A DNA stretch of 7,837 nt from Opitutia bacterium (GCA_003157575.1 PMKA01000177.1:1-7837), one strand, 5' to 3'. Positions 1-7,101 are shown, counted from the stretch's first letter. Notes: generated by a model not told the origin, from the sequence alone. Translations and numbers: made by a program.

Positions 1-1113
1 GAGATCGAACAGCAGGCCGATGCAAAGGAACAGGAACAGGTAGGACTCGATGACCTGAAGGTCGAGTATCGAAGCCTCGACGATCAGACGACGGTTGCCA
101 AGAACGCCTACACCCAGGTGCTCGACAGCCTGAACAAGACGACCACCTCAAAGGGTCTCGATTACAGGATTCCGGTCAGTCCGCTTGACCACGCGACGCC
201 CGACTACGTCCCGTATGTGCCGAACAAGACGCATATCCTCCGCACCTGCCTGATGGTCGGTCTTGCAGTGTTCTTCGGCGTGGCCTTCGGGCTCAGCCTG
301 ATCGACGACCGCATCAAGAGCGCCTGGGACGTCGAATCGTTCATCGGCGTCAACCTTCTGGGCATCATCCCCGACCTCGGCCACCTCGAAGATGCGGACA
401 AATATCAGCTCGCGCTGCGGAGCACCGCAACACCCGGAGTGGAGGCGTTCCTGAGCGTCTACAGCGCCGTCAAGGTCCAGTCGAAGCTCGACTATCCCAA
501 GGCCATCCTCGTCACCAGCACCATCCCGGCTGAAGGAAAAACCCTGGTCGCCTGCAACCTCGCCGGGGCGTTTGCGCGCCACGGGCGTCCCACCCTTCTC
601 ATCGACTGCGACCTGCGCCGGCCCATGCTGCACCGGCATTTCAAGCTCTCCAACGACATTGGCATCCTCACGTGGGACGCGTCCGGGGCGGACCTGAGCG
701 GCGACATACTGGCCAACCCGAAGCTTGGACTCGTCCAGGTTGCCGACTGCCTCTGGCTGCTTCGGTCCGGAGGACGCTCGAAGAGCCCGACGGAATTCCT
801 GGACAAACCCGCCTTCGGCCAGCTGATCGAACAGCTCAAGAAACGCTTTGACCTGATCCTGATCGACTCGCCGCCGATCGGCGCCGTCACGGACAGCCTC
901 CTCATCGCCGAGCGCACGGACGAGACCATCTACGTCTGCCGCTTCAATCGTGCCGCGCGCAAACACATCCGGCAGTTCGTGCGCACGCTGCGCGAGGGGC
1001 GGAACGAATTTCTGGGGATCGTCCTCAACGGCCTGTCGCCGCGCCGCATCGAGTATTACACGAATTACCGCTACTACCGCAGTTATAAAAAATACTACGG
1101 CACCCAAACCTGA
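1..1113 (+). CDS. Exopolysaccharide BY-kinase (Wzc/CapB-type tyrosine autokinase), 5' truncated
   Basis: The frame is open from base 1, so the gene starts before the window and 370 residues are visible. It probably encodes the inner-membrane co-polymerase and tyrosine autokinase that controls chain length and export of a surface polysaccharide. Using window-residue numbers: a polar helical stretch (1-45) is the end of the periplasmic coiled coil; a proline-containing segment (about 57-75) leads to a membrane helix (about 80-101). The cytoplasmic kinase then has Walker A (STIPAEGKT, about 173-181), Walker A' (LLIDCDLRRP, about 199-208) and Walker B (DLILIDSPP, about 284-292). The end is a tyrosine cluster with eight Tyr between about 352 and 366, the usual autophosphorylation site. 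The helix before Walker A reads EAFLSVY where family members usually have E-x2-R-x2-R, so both arginines are missing. An open downstream frame and intact motifs argue against a pseudogene. A plain MinD/ParA ATPase is excluded by the membrane helix and the Tyr tail. Confidence 0.93.
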   Translation, partial: EIEQQADAKEQEQVGLDDLKVEYRSLDDQTTVAKNAYTQVLDSLNKTTTSKGLDYRIPVSPLDHATPDYVPYVPNKTHILRTCLMVGLAVFFGVAFGLSLIDDRIKSAWDVESFIGVNLLGIIPDLGHLEDADKYQLALRSTATPGVEAFLSVYSAVKVQSKLDYPKAILVTSTIPAEGKTLVACNLAGAFARHGRPTLLIDCDLRRPMLHRHFKLSNDIGILTWDASGADLSGDILANPKLGLVQVADCLWLLRSGGRSKSPTEFLDKPAFGQLIEQLKKRFDLILIDSPPIGAVTDSLLIAERTDETIYVCRFNRAARKHIRQFVRTLREGRNEFLGIVLNGLSPRRIEYYTNYRYYRSYKKYYGTQT

Positions 1114-1187
1114 GGACACGGAGGGAGCCGCCCGGCCCGGCGGGATTTCCGGCTTCATTCCTTCCGCCATCTTCTGCATCCTGCCGC

Positions 1188-2030
1188 GTGCTCTCCTCCT
1201 TCCTTCCCGCTGCGTTTGATCCGCAAAAACCCGTCGCGTTGATCGCCGGCCAGGGACTTTATCCCGGGCTTGTGGCCGCGGCGCTGCGAAGGGCCGGCGT
1301 GCCCGTGCGCTTGATCGCATTCGACGAGGAGACGCGCCCGGAGCTCATCAACAGTTTTCCAGAGGCGGACCGCCGGACCCTTCTCGTCGGCCAGTTGGGG
1401 AAGATGCTGCGGGCTCTGGAAGATTTCGGGGCGGGCTACGCCCTGATGGCCGGTCAGATCACACCCCGACGCCTCTTCAAGGGACTCCATCCCGACCTGA
1501 AGGCGACGCGCATCCTCCTTTCGCTCAAGCGCCGCAATGCCGAGACGATCTTCGGCGCGATTGCGGCCGAGATCGAGCAGCTCGGCGTGGGCCTTCTCGA
1601 CGCGCGATCCTTCCTCGACGATCAGCTCGCCACCGCCGGCGTCATGACCGGGGGCCGGTTTCCGGTCGAGCGCGAATATATCGACCACGGCATCCACCTC
1701 GCCCGGGAGGTCGCACGGCTCGACATCGGTCAGGGCGTTGTCGTACGCAAGGGCACCGCGCTGGCGGTCGAGGCATTTGAGGGCACCGACGAGATGTTGC
1801 GACGCGCCGGCTCCTTCAAGACCGCCGATGCCCTGTTTGTGAAGACCGTGAAAATCAACCAGGACTACCGCTTCGATGTCCCCGTCTTCGGCCAGCGAAC
1901 CCTGGAGACGATGCGCGAGGCCGGGATTGCGGCCGCCGCCCTCGAAGCCGGCAAGGTCATCGTTCTCGACCGTCCCGCCGTCCTCGCACAGGCGAAAACC
2001 TGGGGAATTCACCTCCTGGGTTTCGAGTAG
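1188..2030 (+). CDS. lpxI: UDP-2,3-diacylglucosamine diphosphatase LpxI
   Basis: LpxI hydrolyses UDP-2,3-diacylglucosamine to lipid X (2,3-diacylglucosamine 1-phosphate) and UMP, the fourth step of lipid A synthesis, at the cytoplasmic side of the inner membrane. It replaces the unrelated LpxH in many bacteria. The 280-residue product is close to the usual family length. Visible family features are the amino-terminal glycine-rich segment LIAGQGLYP (18-26), the central KATRILLSLKRR region (105-116), LDIGQGVVV (178-186), VEAFEGTDEMLRR (194-206) and FDVPVFG (229-235). By alignment from memory with the Caulobacter enzyme, Asp230 here matches its essential Asp225. The GTG at 1188 is chosen because no ATG precedes the conserved core; the frame is open further upstream, so the start is not certain, and no Shine-Dalgarno sequence is visible. 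The gene begins 74 bases after the kinase and 41 bases before the DUF151 gene. Its presence implies that the organism makes lipid A. Confidence 0.93.
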   Translation: MLSSFLPAAFDPQKPVALIAGQGLYPGLVAAALRRAGVPVRLIAFDEETRPELINSFPEADRRTLLVGQLGKMLRALEDFGAGYALMAGQITPRRLFKGLHPDLKATRILLSLKRRNAETIFGAIAAEIEQLGVGLLDARSFLDDQLATAGVMTGGRFPVEREYIDHGIHLAREVARLDIGQGVVVRKGTALAVEAFEGTDEMLRRAGSFKTADALFVKTVKINQDYRFDVPVFGQRTLETMREAGIAAAALEAGKVIVLDRPAVLAQAKTWGIHLLGFE

Positions 2031-2071
2031 TGCTCTGACGGCTTGCTCTCCAGCCCCGTCTTCCGCACATT

Positions 2072-2575
2072 ATGACAATGCAGAACGAGGTCATTGAGGT
2101 TGCGATAAAGGGGGTCATGCCGACCGCGAACGGCTGCGCCGTCTTCCTCGGCAATGATGACAAGACCTTTGTAATCTATGTCGACCACAGCGTCGGCAAC
2201 GCCATTTCCATGACGCTGAACGGCGTCAAGAAGGAGCGCCCACTGACGCACGACCTCATCGGCAACATCCTTCTCGGGCTCGACATCGCGCTGGAGCGGG
2301 TGGTCATCAACGATGTCAGCGAGGGCACTTTTTTCGCACGCATCATCCTGCACATGCAAAACGAGCTCGGGCACAAGATCATCGAGGTCGATGCCCGCCC
2401 GAGCGATTCCATCGTGCTCGCCCTCCAGCAGAAGAAGCCGATTTTCGTTGCGCTCAAGGTGTTCAATGCCGTCGAGGACATGACCGAGATTCTGGAACGC
2501 GTCCTCAAACAACAGAGCGAAGAGGCCGGAGAGGAAGAGAGCGACGAAGACGAGGGCGAGGGCGAAAAGTCCTGA
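2072..2575 (+). CDS. Bifunctional nuclease domain (BFN/DUF151) protein with acidic tail
   Basis: The 167-residue product has the bifunctional nuclease (DUF151) fold over about residues 5-145. Recognisable parts are the hydrophobic start ending in VFLGNDDKTFVIYVD (24-38), RPLTHDL (56-62), the strand with RVVINDVSEGTFFARI (76-91) and the family signature DARPSDS (107-113). Plant and Thermotoga relatives have been reported to have DNase/RNase activity, but most bacterial members have no proven role, so the enzyme activity here is inferred. Some relatives carry a UVR domain after this fold. Here there is instead a short acidic tail (149-167, 11 of 19 residues Asp or Glu). The first ATG is at 2072, and an in-frame ATG at 2078 is an alternative; neither has a clear ribosome binding site. 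It lies 41 bases after lpxI, so the two may share a transcript. No export signal or membrane helix is seen, so it is probably cytoplasmic. Confidence 0.88.
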   Translation: MTMQNEVIEVAIKGVMPTANGCAVFLGNDDKTFVIYVDHSVGNAISMTLNGVKKERPLTHDLIGNILLGLDIALERVVINDVSEGTFFARIILHMQNELGHKIIEVDARPSDSIVLALQQKKPIFVALKVFNAVEDMTEILERVLKQQSEEAGEEESDEDEGEGEKS

Positions 2576-2718
2576 CCTCGGCACCCGGACGGGTGGGAAA
2601 ATCAAGGCTTGCCGGCGGATGCCCGCAACGGCAATGCGTGGACGTCAGAACTCCCGCAGCCCGGACCGCGCGCCAATTCGACACCTGCGCCGCCATCACC
2701 TCACCGATCGCCACCGCC

Positions 2719-3861
2719 ATGCCGCCCATCGCCCGCACACCCGCCGCGCCCGCCGCCTCCCCGACGGGACCGCGTCGCCTGCCCGCGGGGATCGTGCCCG
2801 GTCTGCCGTTGACCGCCCTCGCGCCGATGCAGGATGTCACGGATCTCGCGTTCATGGAGGTCATCGCCCGTTACGGTCCGCCCGACTTCTTTTTCACCGA
2901 GTTCTTCCGCGTGCACTCCCAGTCGCGGCCCGAGAAGCACATTCTTCGTTCCATCGCGGAGAACACAACCGGCCGCCCGGTCTTCGCCCAGCTCATCGGC
3001 GAGAGCGTGCCCGACCTCCTCCGCACCGTGCGCGAGCTGCTCGCCTATCCGGTGGCCGGCATCGACCTCAATCTCGGCTGCCCTGCGCCCAAGATCTACC
3101 GCAAGCAGGTCGGCGGCGGACTTCTCCGCGATCCCGCCCGCATCGACGAGATCCTGGGAGCCCTCCGCGCAGAAGTGCCCGGGCTCCTCACGGTCAAGAT
3201 GAGGCTGGGATTTGATGATGCCGCAAACTTCGACCGCATCCTCGAGCTCATCAACCGGCACGAGATCGACCTGCTCACCGTCCATGGTCGCACGGTCAGG
3301 GAGATGTATGGCGGCGTGGTGCATTATGATCTCATCGCCCGCGCCGTCCGGCAGACCCGCTGCCCCGTCCTGGCAAATGGCAACATCGCCTCGGCCGGCC
3401 GCGCGACAGCCGTCCTGGAGCACACCCGCGCCGCCGGCGTCATGATCGGACGGCACGCCATCCGCAATCCCTGGATCTTCCGCCAATGCAGGGAGCGTTT
3501 CGCCCGCCAAACAGGCGGCGAAGGCGCGCCTGCGGTGTTCCAGCCGTCCCTGGCCGATGTCAGGGAGTACATCGACCTCCTCTACCGGGCGACGTCGACC
3601 CCCGCCGCCCCGGAACGCACCCAGGTGGCGAGGATGAAAAAATTCCTCAACTTTATTGGACAGGGTGTCGATCCGGCCGGCGCCTTCCTGCACGACATGC
3701 GCCGCGCACAGACCGAGACCGGGCTGTTCGCCGTGTGCGACCGCCACCTGCTCTCCGACCCCTCCCGCCTTTTCGCCCCCGAGCCTTTCCCGGGGGTCAT
3801 CGCCCGCCCCAACCGCGAAGAGGCGTTCGAAAGGTGTTCGCTCGACACCACGCCCGTCTGA
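2719..3861 (+). CDS. tRNA-dihydrouridine synthase (Dus family)
   Basis: This is an FMN enzyme that reduces specific uridines in tRNA to dihydrouridine using NADPH. With the start at 2719 the product has 380 residues. The flavin-binding TIM barrel begins at LTALAPMQDVTD (31-42). The signature NLGCPAPK (118-125) contains the catalytic Cys121; VKMRLG (159-164), VHGR (188-191), ANGNI (219-223) and MIGRHAIRNPW (242-252) supply the expected FMN- and phosphate-binding positions. A smaller helical domain (about 275-355, including VARMKKFLNF) follows. TEFFRVH (60-66) and VARMKKFL look more like DusC than DusB, but I would not assign a subfamily or symbol. The start is uncertain. The frame stays open upstream, with GTG codons at 2593 and 2638. 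I prefer the ATG at 2719 because it is the first ATG and still leaves 29 Pro/Ala-rich residues before the barrel. No Shine-Dalgarno sequence helps the choice. Confidence 0.93.
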   Translation: MPPIARTPAAPAASPTGPRRLPAGIVPGLPLTALAPMQDVTDLAFMEVIARYGPPDFFFTEFFRVHSQSRPEKHILRSIAENTTGRPVFAQLIGESVPDLLRTVRELLAYPVAGIDLNLGCPAPKIYRKQVGGGLLRDPARIDEILGALRAEVPGLLTVKMRLGFDDAANFDRILELINRHEIDLLTVHGRTVREMYGGVVHYDLIARAVRQTRCPVLANGNIASAGRATAVLEHTRAAGVMIGRHAIRNPWIFRQCRERFARQTGGEGAPAVFQPSLADVREYIDLLYRATSTPAAPERTQVARMKKFLNFIGQGVDPAGAFLHDMRRAQTETGLFAVCDRHLLSDPSRLFAPEPFPGVIARPNREEAFERCSLDTTPV

Positions 3862-3899
3862 CCCGCAGTCTGTCCCCCCAACCAACCGACTTTTCACCC

Positions 3900-4337
3900 A
3901 TGCCAAAGATCGAAATCAACAAGGTCGCCGAGATCCTGCAGAGGAACAAGATCGAGCCCGCCGTCCTTCGGCGCATCATCGAGGAGATCAACCACGTGGC
4001 CCAGCCCGACCCGGGCGACGAGAACAAACCGCCCGCGACCAAGAAACAATGGGTGATCCTCATCTCGGACCCCGAACACCGGCTGCCCAAGGACGATTTC
4101 GTAGGCTGGGTGCTCCAGATTCCCGAGGACGAAAGCCCGGCCACGACGCAGGACCGGATTTTTCGCAGCGTCTATGATTTTAACACCAGCAAACGGGGCC
4201 GCCTCCTTCCGGTGAACACAGTCGGCGAGGCGCTCGAAAACGTGCCCGCAAAGCAGTTCAAGGAGTGCGATCTCTGGCCAAAAACCAAGACCCCCGTCCT
4301 GATGCTCCGCACGGACAACAAGATTCCCAAGGAATGA
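3900..4337 (+). CDS. Hypothetical protein, 145 residues, unrecognised
   Basis: I do not recognise this family. The frame is open well upstream inside the dus gene, but the ATG at 3900 falls 38 bases after the dus stop and gives a compact protein, so it is the likely start; there is no evident ribosome binding site. The product begins with a probable amphipathic helical region (residues 4-31: VAEILQRNK, LRRIIEEIN), followed by a Pro/Asp-rich linker (35-46). A probably folded alpha/beta part (50-138) comes next, with WVILISDP (51-58), VGWVLQIPEDE (68-78), VYDFNTSKRG (91-100), LPVNTVGEAL (103-112) and KTPVLMLRTDN (130-140). There is no signal peptide, membrane helix or cysteine pair; the only Cys is at 123. 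It is acidic and basic in balance and looks cytosolic. It is the last plus-strand gene before a convergent junction. The dense aromatic and charged pattern is typical of a real protein, though its function is open. Confidence 0.82.
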   Translation: MPKIEINKVAEILQRNKIEPAVLRRIIEEINHVAQPDPGDENKPPATKKQWVILISDPEHRLPKDDFVGWVLQIPEDESPATTQDRIFRSVYDFNTSKRGRLLPVNTVGEALENVPAKQFKECDLWPKTKTPVLMLRTDNKIPKE

Positions 4338-4545
4338 CGGCCGCCGGCGGCGTTACGACCAGCTGCTAATTTTAGAACGGGCCGGGGAAAAGTCGCCCGG
4401 GTGGGTGAGCGGATTAAAGAAACCGCACTGATCCGCCAGCATCGCGCGGGATGAGGAAGTCGTTTTGTTCCAGCAGCGCGGAAGACGAAGTCCGCCGCGC
4501 TGCTGGCTGACAAACCAAACCTGCACTGCTTTCCTTACAGCCCAT
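4338..4545. other. Non-coding gap between convergent genes
   Basis: The 208 bases separate the ends of the 145-residue gene and the chemoreceptor gene. No credible gene is seen. The gap holds a 12-base palindrome (GCCGCCGGCGGC, 4340-4351), a 5-base-pair inverted repeat (4378-4382 with 4395-4399), an 8-base-pair one with a single G-T pair (4409-4416 with 4429-4436) and a strong 12-base-pair one annotated separately. The likely role is transcript ending for both strands, but none of the stems is followed by a run of T on either strand. Confidence 0.6.
4470..4506. terminator. Perfect 12-bp inverted repeat, possible bidirectional transcript end
   Basis: The arms CCAGCAGCGCGG (4470-4481) and its exact reverse complement (4495-4506) flank a 13-base loop. 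The stem would form in RNA from either strand. It sits 133 bases after the plus-strand stop and 40 bases after the minus-strand chemoreceptor stop, which fits a shared end for convergent transcripts. There is no T-run after either arm, so it is not a classical Rho-independent terminator. It could instead stop or protect RNA 3' ends through structure alone, or be a protein binding site. Confidence 0.45.
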
Positions 4546-6495
4546 CTATTTCCGCGAACCCGAATCGCGGAAGAAGTCGTTTGTAGTCACGGTGAGCGAT
4601 GGCGCATCCGCAACGTGAGGTTGAACGTCGTGGCCGTTCGTGCCCGGCCGGACGACAGGTGTCTCCATCACCTCCGCAGCCTCCGCAGACCGGGAAGACA
4701 CAGGCGCTCCGGCCGCCTCTCCTGAATCCCCCTGCACCATGCGCATGAGTTCGGCGACGGCCCGCTTCACCTGTTCCGCCTGGACGCGCAGCTCCTCCGA
4801 CGATGCGGCCGTCTCCTCCGCCAGGGCGGCATTGCTCTGGGTCACCTTGTCCATGTGGCTGACCGCATTGTTGATCTGCCCGATGCCCTGGCTCTGTTCG
4901 TTGGAAGCCTGGGCGATCTCGGCAATCATCTCGTTCAGCCTGCGGGTCTTTTCCACGATCCCCGCGAGATTCGCCGCCATCTTTTCGCTCATCCGCACGC
5001 CCTGTTCGCTCTTTGAACCGGAGTCGGAAATCTTGTCCGCAGTCTCCCGCGCAGCCTGTGCGCTGCGTTGCGCGAGATTCCGCACCTCTTCCGCCACCAC
5101 GGCAAACCCGAGCCCGGCCTCGCCTGCCCGCGCCGCCTCAACCGCCGCGTTCAAGGCCAGGATGTTCGTCTGGAACGCGATCTCGTCGATGGTCTTGATG
5201 ATCTTGGATATCTCCGAACTGGATGCCTTGATCGCACCCATCGCGACCTTCATTGTCTCCATGTCGCTTGCGCCGGTGTCGGCCGTCTGGCGGGCCTCGT
5301 CAGCCAGCGTCTTTGCGGCGTGCGCCGCCTCGGCGTTGCGTTTCGTCATGCTGGCCATCTCTTCAAGCGATGAACTGGTCTCCTCCAGGGACGCAGCCTG
5401 TTGACTCGATCCGTCCGCCATGCCCTGGCTGGCTTTGAGCATTTGCATCGCTGCGCTGGCGGTGCGGTCGCTGTCCCCCGCAAGCGCGGTGGCCACCTTT
5501 GCAATTGGCCGCGTGACACCCCGGATGATGGCAAACGCGCAGACCATGGCCGCGAGCACGCCGAACGTGCTGACGATCATGACCAGCCATTCCGCCTGGC
5601 TCTGCTCGGAGGTGGTCCTCGCCTGCAGCTCGCTCTGCAACACGCTCAGGGACTGTTTGACCTTGCCAATTGTCTCGGTGAAGGCGGGGGCGATGCTGTC
5701 CATCTTCCGGCTCACGATCTGCTGGCGCGCATTCGTCGCGGCAACCACCTGGTCCAACGCCTCGCCATAGGCCCGCGCGTCCGCCTGGGCCTTGGTCAGC
5801 AGCGCATTCTTGGCCGCGTCGACAAGCGTCGCATCCAGCTTCTCCATTTCCTTCTGGTCCTTGTCGATTTTCTGGATCTGAACCAGCATCGCGGCGAGCG
5901 ATTGATGGGCCTGATCCGCCGACTCCTGCGCCGCAGTCAGCAGGAATGAGTTGACCGAACTGGTAGCGCTGTAAAACCCCTGCAATGCAGTCGAAATCTG
6001 GAACGAGGCGTTCATGTCGCCCGTGTTGCGCGCTCCGGCAAGGAGCTTCTGCAGGCTTTCCGCTATCGCCGTCGCACGGGGCTCCAGTGCGTTCTTCTGC
6101 AGATCGTTGCACACCTTGCGGTTCTCCACAATCTGGCGGAAAGCCCCGTCGTAGTCGTCGAAGAGCTTTCGCGCCGAGGCGAGCTCCGCAGCGCGCTCGG
6201 AATCGGCAATGACCTCCTGGGCCATCTTCAGCTGTTTTTCCGCCTCGGACTTGCTCTGCTCATAGGCCTGTGCGGCGGTGTCGGTGCCGGTCAGGAGGAA
6301 TTCGTTCACATGCATCCTCACCTGAAGCATGGCCGCTTCAAATGCGGCGGCGACGTTTGTCTCCGAGGCGCTCTGCGAGTAGAGGGCAAACTTCCTTCCT
6401 GCACGACCAAGGGCAAAATAGGTGCCGATGGCGACAGCTGAGAAAAGCAGCAGAACTGCGGTGAATCCGGCGGTGATTTTGCGACCGATAGTCAT
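4546..6495 (-). CDS. Methyl-accepting chemotaxis protein with duplicated helical sensor and reduced HAMP
   Basis: This is an inner-membrane chemoreceptor (649 residues) expected to sense a ligand outside the membrane and control CheA through CheW. Residues 8-30 are the first membrane helix and about 303-324 the second. Between them lie about 270 residues that are almost wholly helical, rich in Ala, Gln and Lys. The motif VN-x-FLLT occurs twice (63-69 and 181-187), suggesting two stacked helical bundles of the HBM kind. After the second helix only the [11 protein letters not shown] part of a HAMP domain is present (328-338). Methylation-type segments are [16 protein letters not shown] (365-380) and [13 protein letters not shown] (557-569). 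The highly conserved signalling tip is about 436-480 ([22 protein letters not shown] and on). A tail of about 60 residues without a CheR-binding NWETF-like end follows. The ATG at 6495 is followed directly by the membrane helix; no ribosome binding site is seen. The TonB-domain gene lies 48 bases upstream on the same strand. The ligand cannot be told. Confidence 0.95.
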   Translation of the reverse strand: MTIGRKITAGFTAVLLLFSAVAIGTYFALGRAGRKFALYSQSASETNVAAAFEAAMLQVRMHVNEFLLTGTDTAAQAYEQSKSEAEKQLKMAQEVIADSERAAELASARKLFDDYDGAFRQIVENRKVCNDLQKNALEPRATAIAESLQKLLAGARNTGDMNASFQISTALQGFYSATSSVNSFLLTAAQESADQAHQSLAAMLVQIQKIDKDQKEMEKLDATLVDAAKNALLTKAQADARAYGEALDQVVAATNARQQIVSRKMDSIAPAFTETIGKVKQSLSVLQSELQARTTSEQSQAEWLVMIVSTFGVLAAMVCAFAIIRGVTRPIAKVATALAGDSDRTASAAMQMLKASQGMADGSSQQAASLEETSSSLEEMASMTKRNAEAAHAAKTLADEARQTADTGASDMETMKVAMGAIKASSSEISKIIKTIDEIAFQTNILALNAAVEAARAGEAGLGFAVVAEEVRNLAQRSAQAARETADKISDSGSKSEQGVRMSEKMAANLAGIVEKTRRLNEMIAEIAQASNEQSQGIGQINNAVSHMDKVTQSNAALAEETAASSEELRVQAEQVKRAVAELMRMVQGDSGEAAGAPVSSRSAEAAEVMETPVVRPGTNGHDVQPHVADAPSLTVTTNDFFRDSGSRK

Positions 6496-6543
6496 GAGAG
6501 TGGCGGCATGCAGCGGGCGTTGCCTCGATGAAGTGAGAGCTGC

Positions 6544-6903
6544 TCAACTGTCGCTGTTGAATTGCAATGGGATCGATATCTTCATCTTCGTCGGCACTCC
6601 GTCCTTCCGGCCCGGCTTGAACTTCCATCTTGCTATCGCGTCGAGAGCCGGCTGATCGAACTGCGAGTTCGACGATTTGACGACCTTGGGGTCCACAACA
6701 TCGCCCTTCTCGTCGACTTCGAAGACCAGCGAAACAACTCCCGACACACCGTTTCGGCGGAGCTCAACCGGATAGACCGGCGGCACCATGCGGACGGGCA
6801 CAGGGGGCTCGGTCGCTGCGCGGGCAATCGGAATACCGGCCGCAACAACGACCAGGGTCAACATCATGAACCGGACAAGGCGGATGAGGAAATGCTGCTT
6901 CAT
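6544..6903 (-). CDS. Small exported TonB carboxy-terminal-domain protein
   Basis: The 119-residue product is nearly all one TonB carboxy-terminal domain. Residues 5-30 form a basic-then-hydrophobic segment (RLVRFMMLTLVVVAAG) ending in IARAA, which reads either as a cleavable signal peptide (A-R-A before Ala30) or as a membrane anchor. The domain follows at about 36-116: VPPVYPVELRRNGVSG, then VSLVFEVDEKGDVVD, VVKSSNSQFDQPALDAI and ARWKFKPGRKDG, all typical of the energy-transducer family. Full TonB proteins have a long Pro-rich spacer; here it is missing, with only about six residues (TEPPVP) between the hydrophobic segment and the domain. If the signal is cut, the protein would be periplasmic and could not contact ExbB/ExbD through its own helix. 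The ATG at 6903 is chosen because AGGGGA lies about nine bases upstream; an upstream ATG at 7038 in the same frame adds residues that look non-coding. It is co-directional with the chemoreceptor gene. Confidence 0.85.
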   Translation of the reverse strand: MKQHFLIRLVRFMMLTLVVVAAGIPIARAATEPPVPVRMVPPVYPVELRRNGVSGVVSLVFEVDEKGDVVDPKVVKSSNSQFDQPALDAIARWKFKPGRKDGVPTKMKISIPLQFNSDS

Positions 6904-6909
6904 CGTTCT

Positions 6910-6920
6910 CAATCCCCTAT
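6910..6920 (-). promoter_or_regulatory. Ribosome binding site for the TonB-domain gene
   Basis: On the minus strand the bases before the ATG at 6903 read ATAGGGGATTGAGAACG. The purine-rich AGGGGA part lies about nine bases from the start codon, a normal distance. It is the only convincing Shine-Dalgarno-like sequence before any gene start in the window and supports 6903 over the in-frame ATG at 7038. Confidence 0.5.
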
Positions 6921-7101
6921 CGACCCGATCGCCCCAAAACTTAACCCGGTATCGCGTTGAAGCGAACTTCGCAGCCTGCCGATCTTCGCGTCCTCCTGGG
7001 CTGCCACAAACCCGCTCCTTTCCGATGGCTCCCGCCACCCGGGACAGGACCGCGAAATCCCGGCCCCTGGTCTTGCCGTCAACCGGAAAACGTGCTCGAC
7101 C

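Noticed and set aside
1125..1155. GC-rich stem between the kinase and lpxI as a terminator
   Set aside because: Competing short stems are possible, none longer than six pairs, and only a mixed pyrimidine stretch follows, not a T-run.
148..1320. Long minus-strand open frame of 390 codons opposite the kinase gene
   Set aside because: It is an antisense shadow of a GC-rich gene. Its product is Arg/Asp/Val-rich with no domain, while the plus strand has full BY-kinase motifs.
2701..3906. Long minus-strand open frame opposite the dihydrouridine synthase gene
   Set aside because: The plus strand carries clear Dus signatures in order. The antisense product has low complexity and no recognisable motif.
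4640..5404. Plus-strand open frame of 254 codons inside the chemoreceptor gene
   Set aside because: It is Ala/Ser-rich and lies opposite the conserved signalling tip of the receptor, which fully explains the codon pattern.
6904..7038. Longer TonB-domain protein starting at ATG 7038
   Set aside because: The 45 extra residues are charged and unlike any family lead. They would bury the signal segment, and the ATG at 6903 has a ribosome binding site.
7039..7063. 6-bp inverted repeat (CCGGGA with TCCCGG) after the protease stop
   Set aside because: The stem is short, has a 13-base loop and no T-run on the minus strand, and such matches are common by chance at this GC content.
7050..7082. TTGACG (minus strand) as a -35 box before the TonB-domain gene
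   Set aside because: At a spacing of 17-18 bases the sequence is GATTTC or ATTTCG, a poor match to a -10 box.
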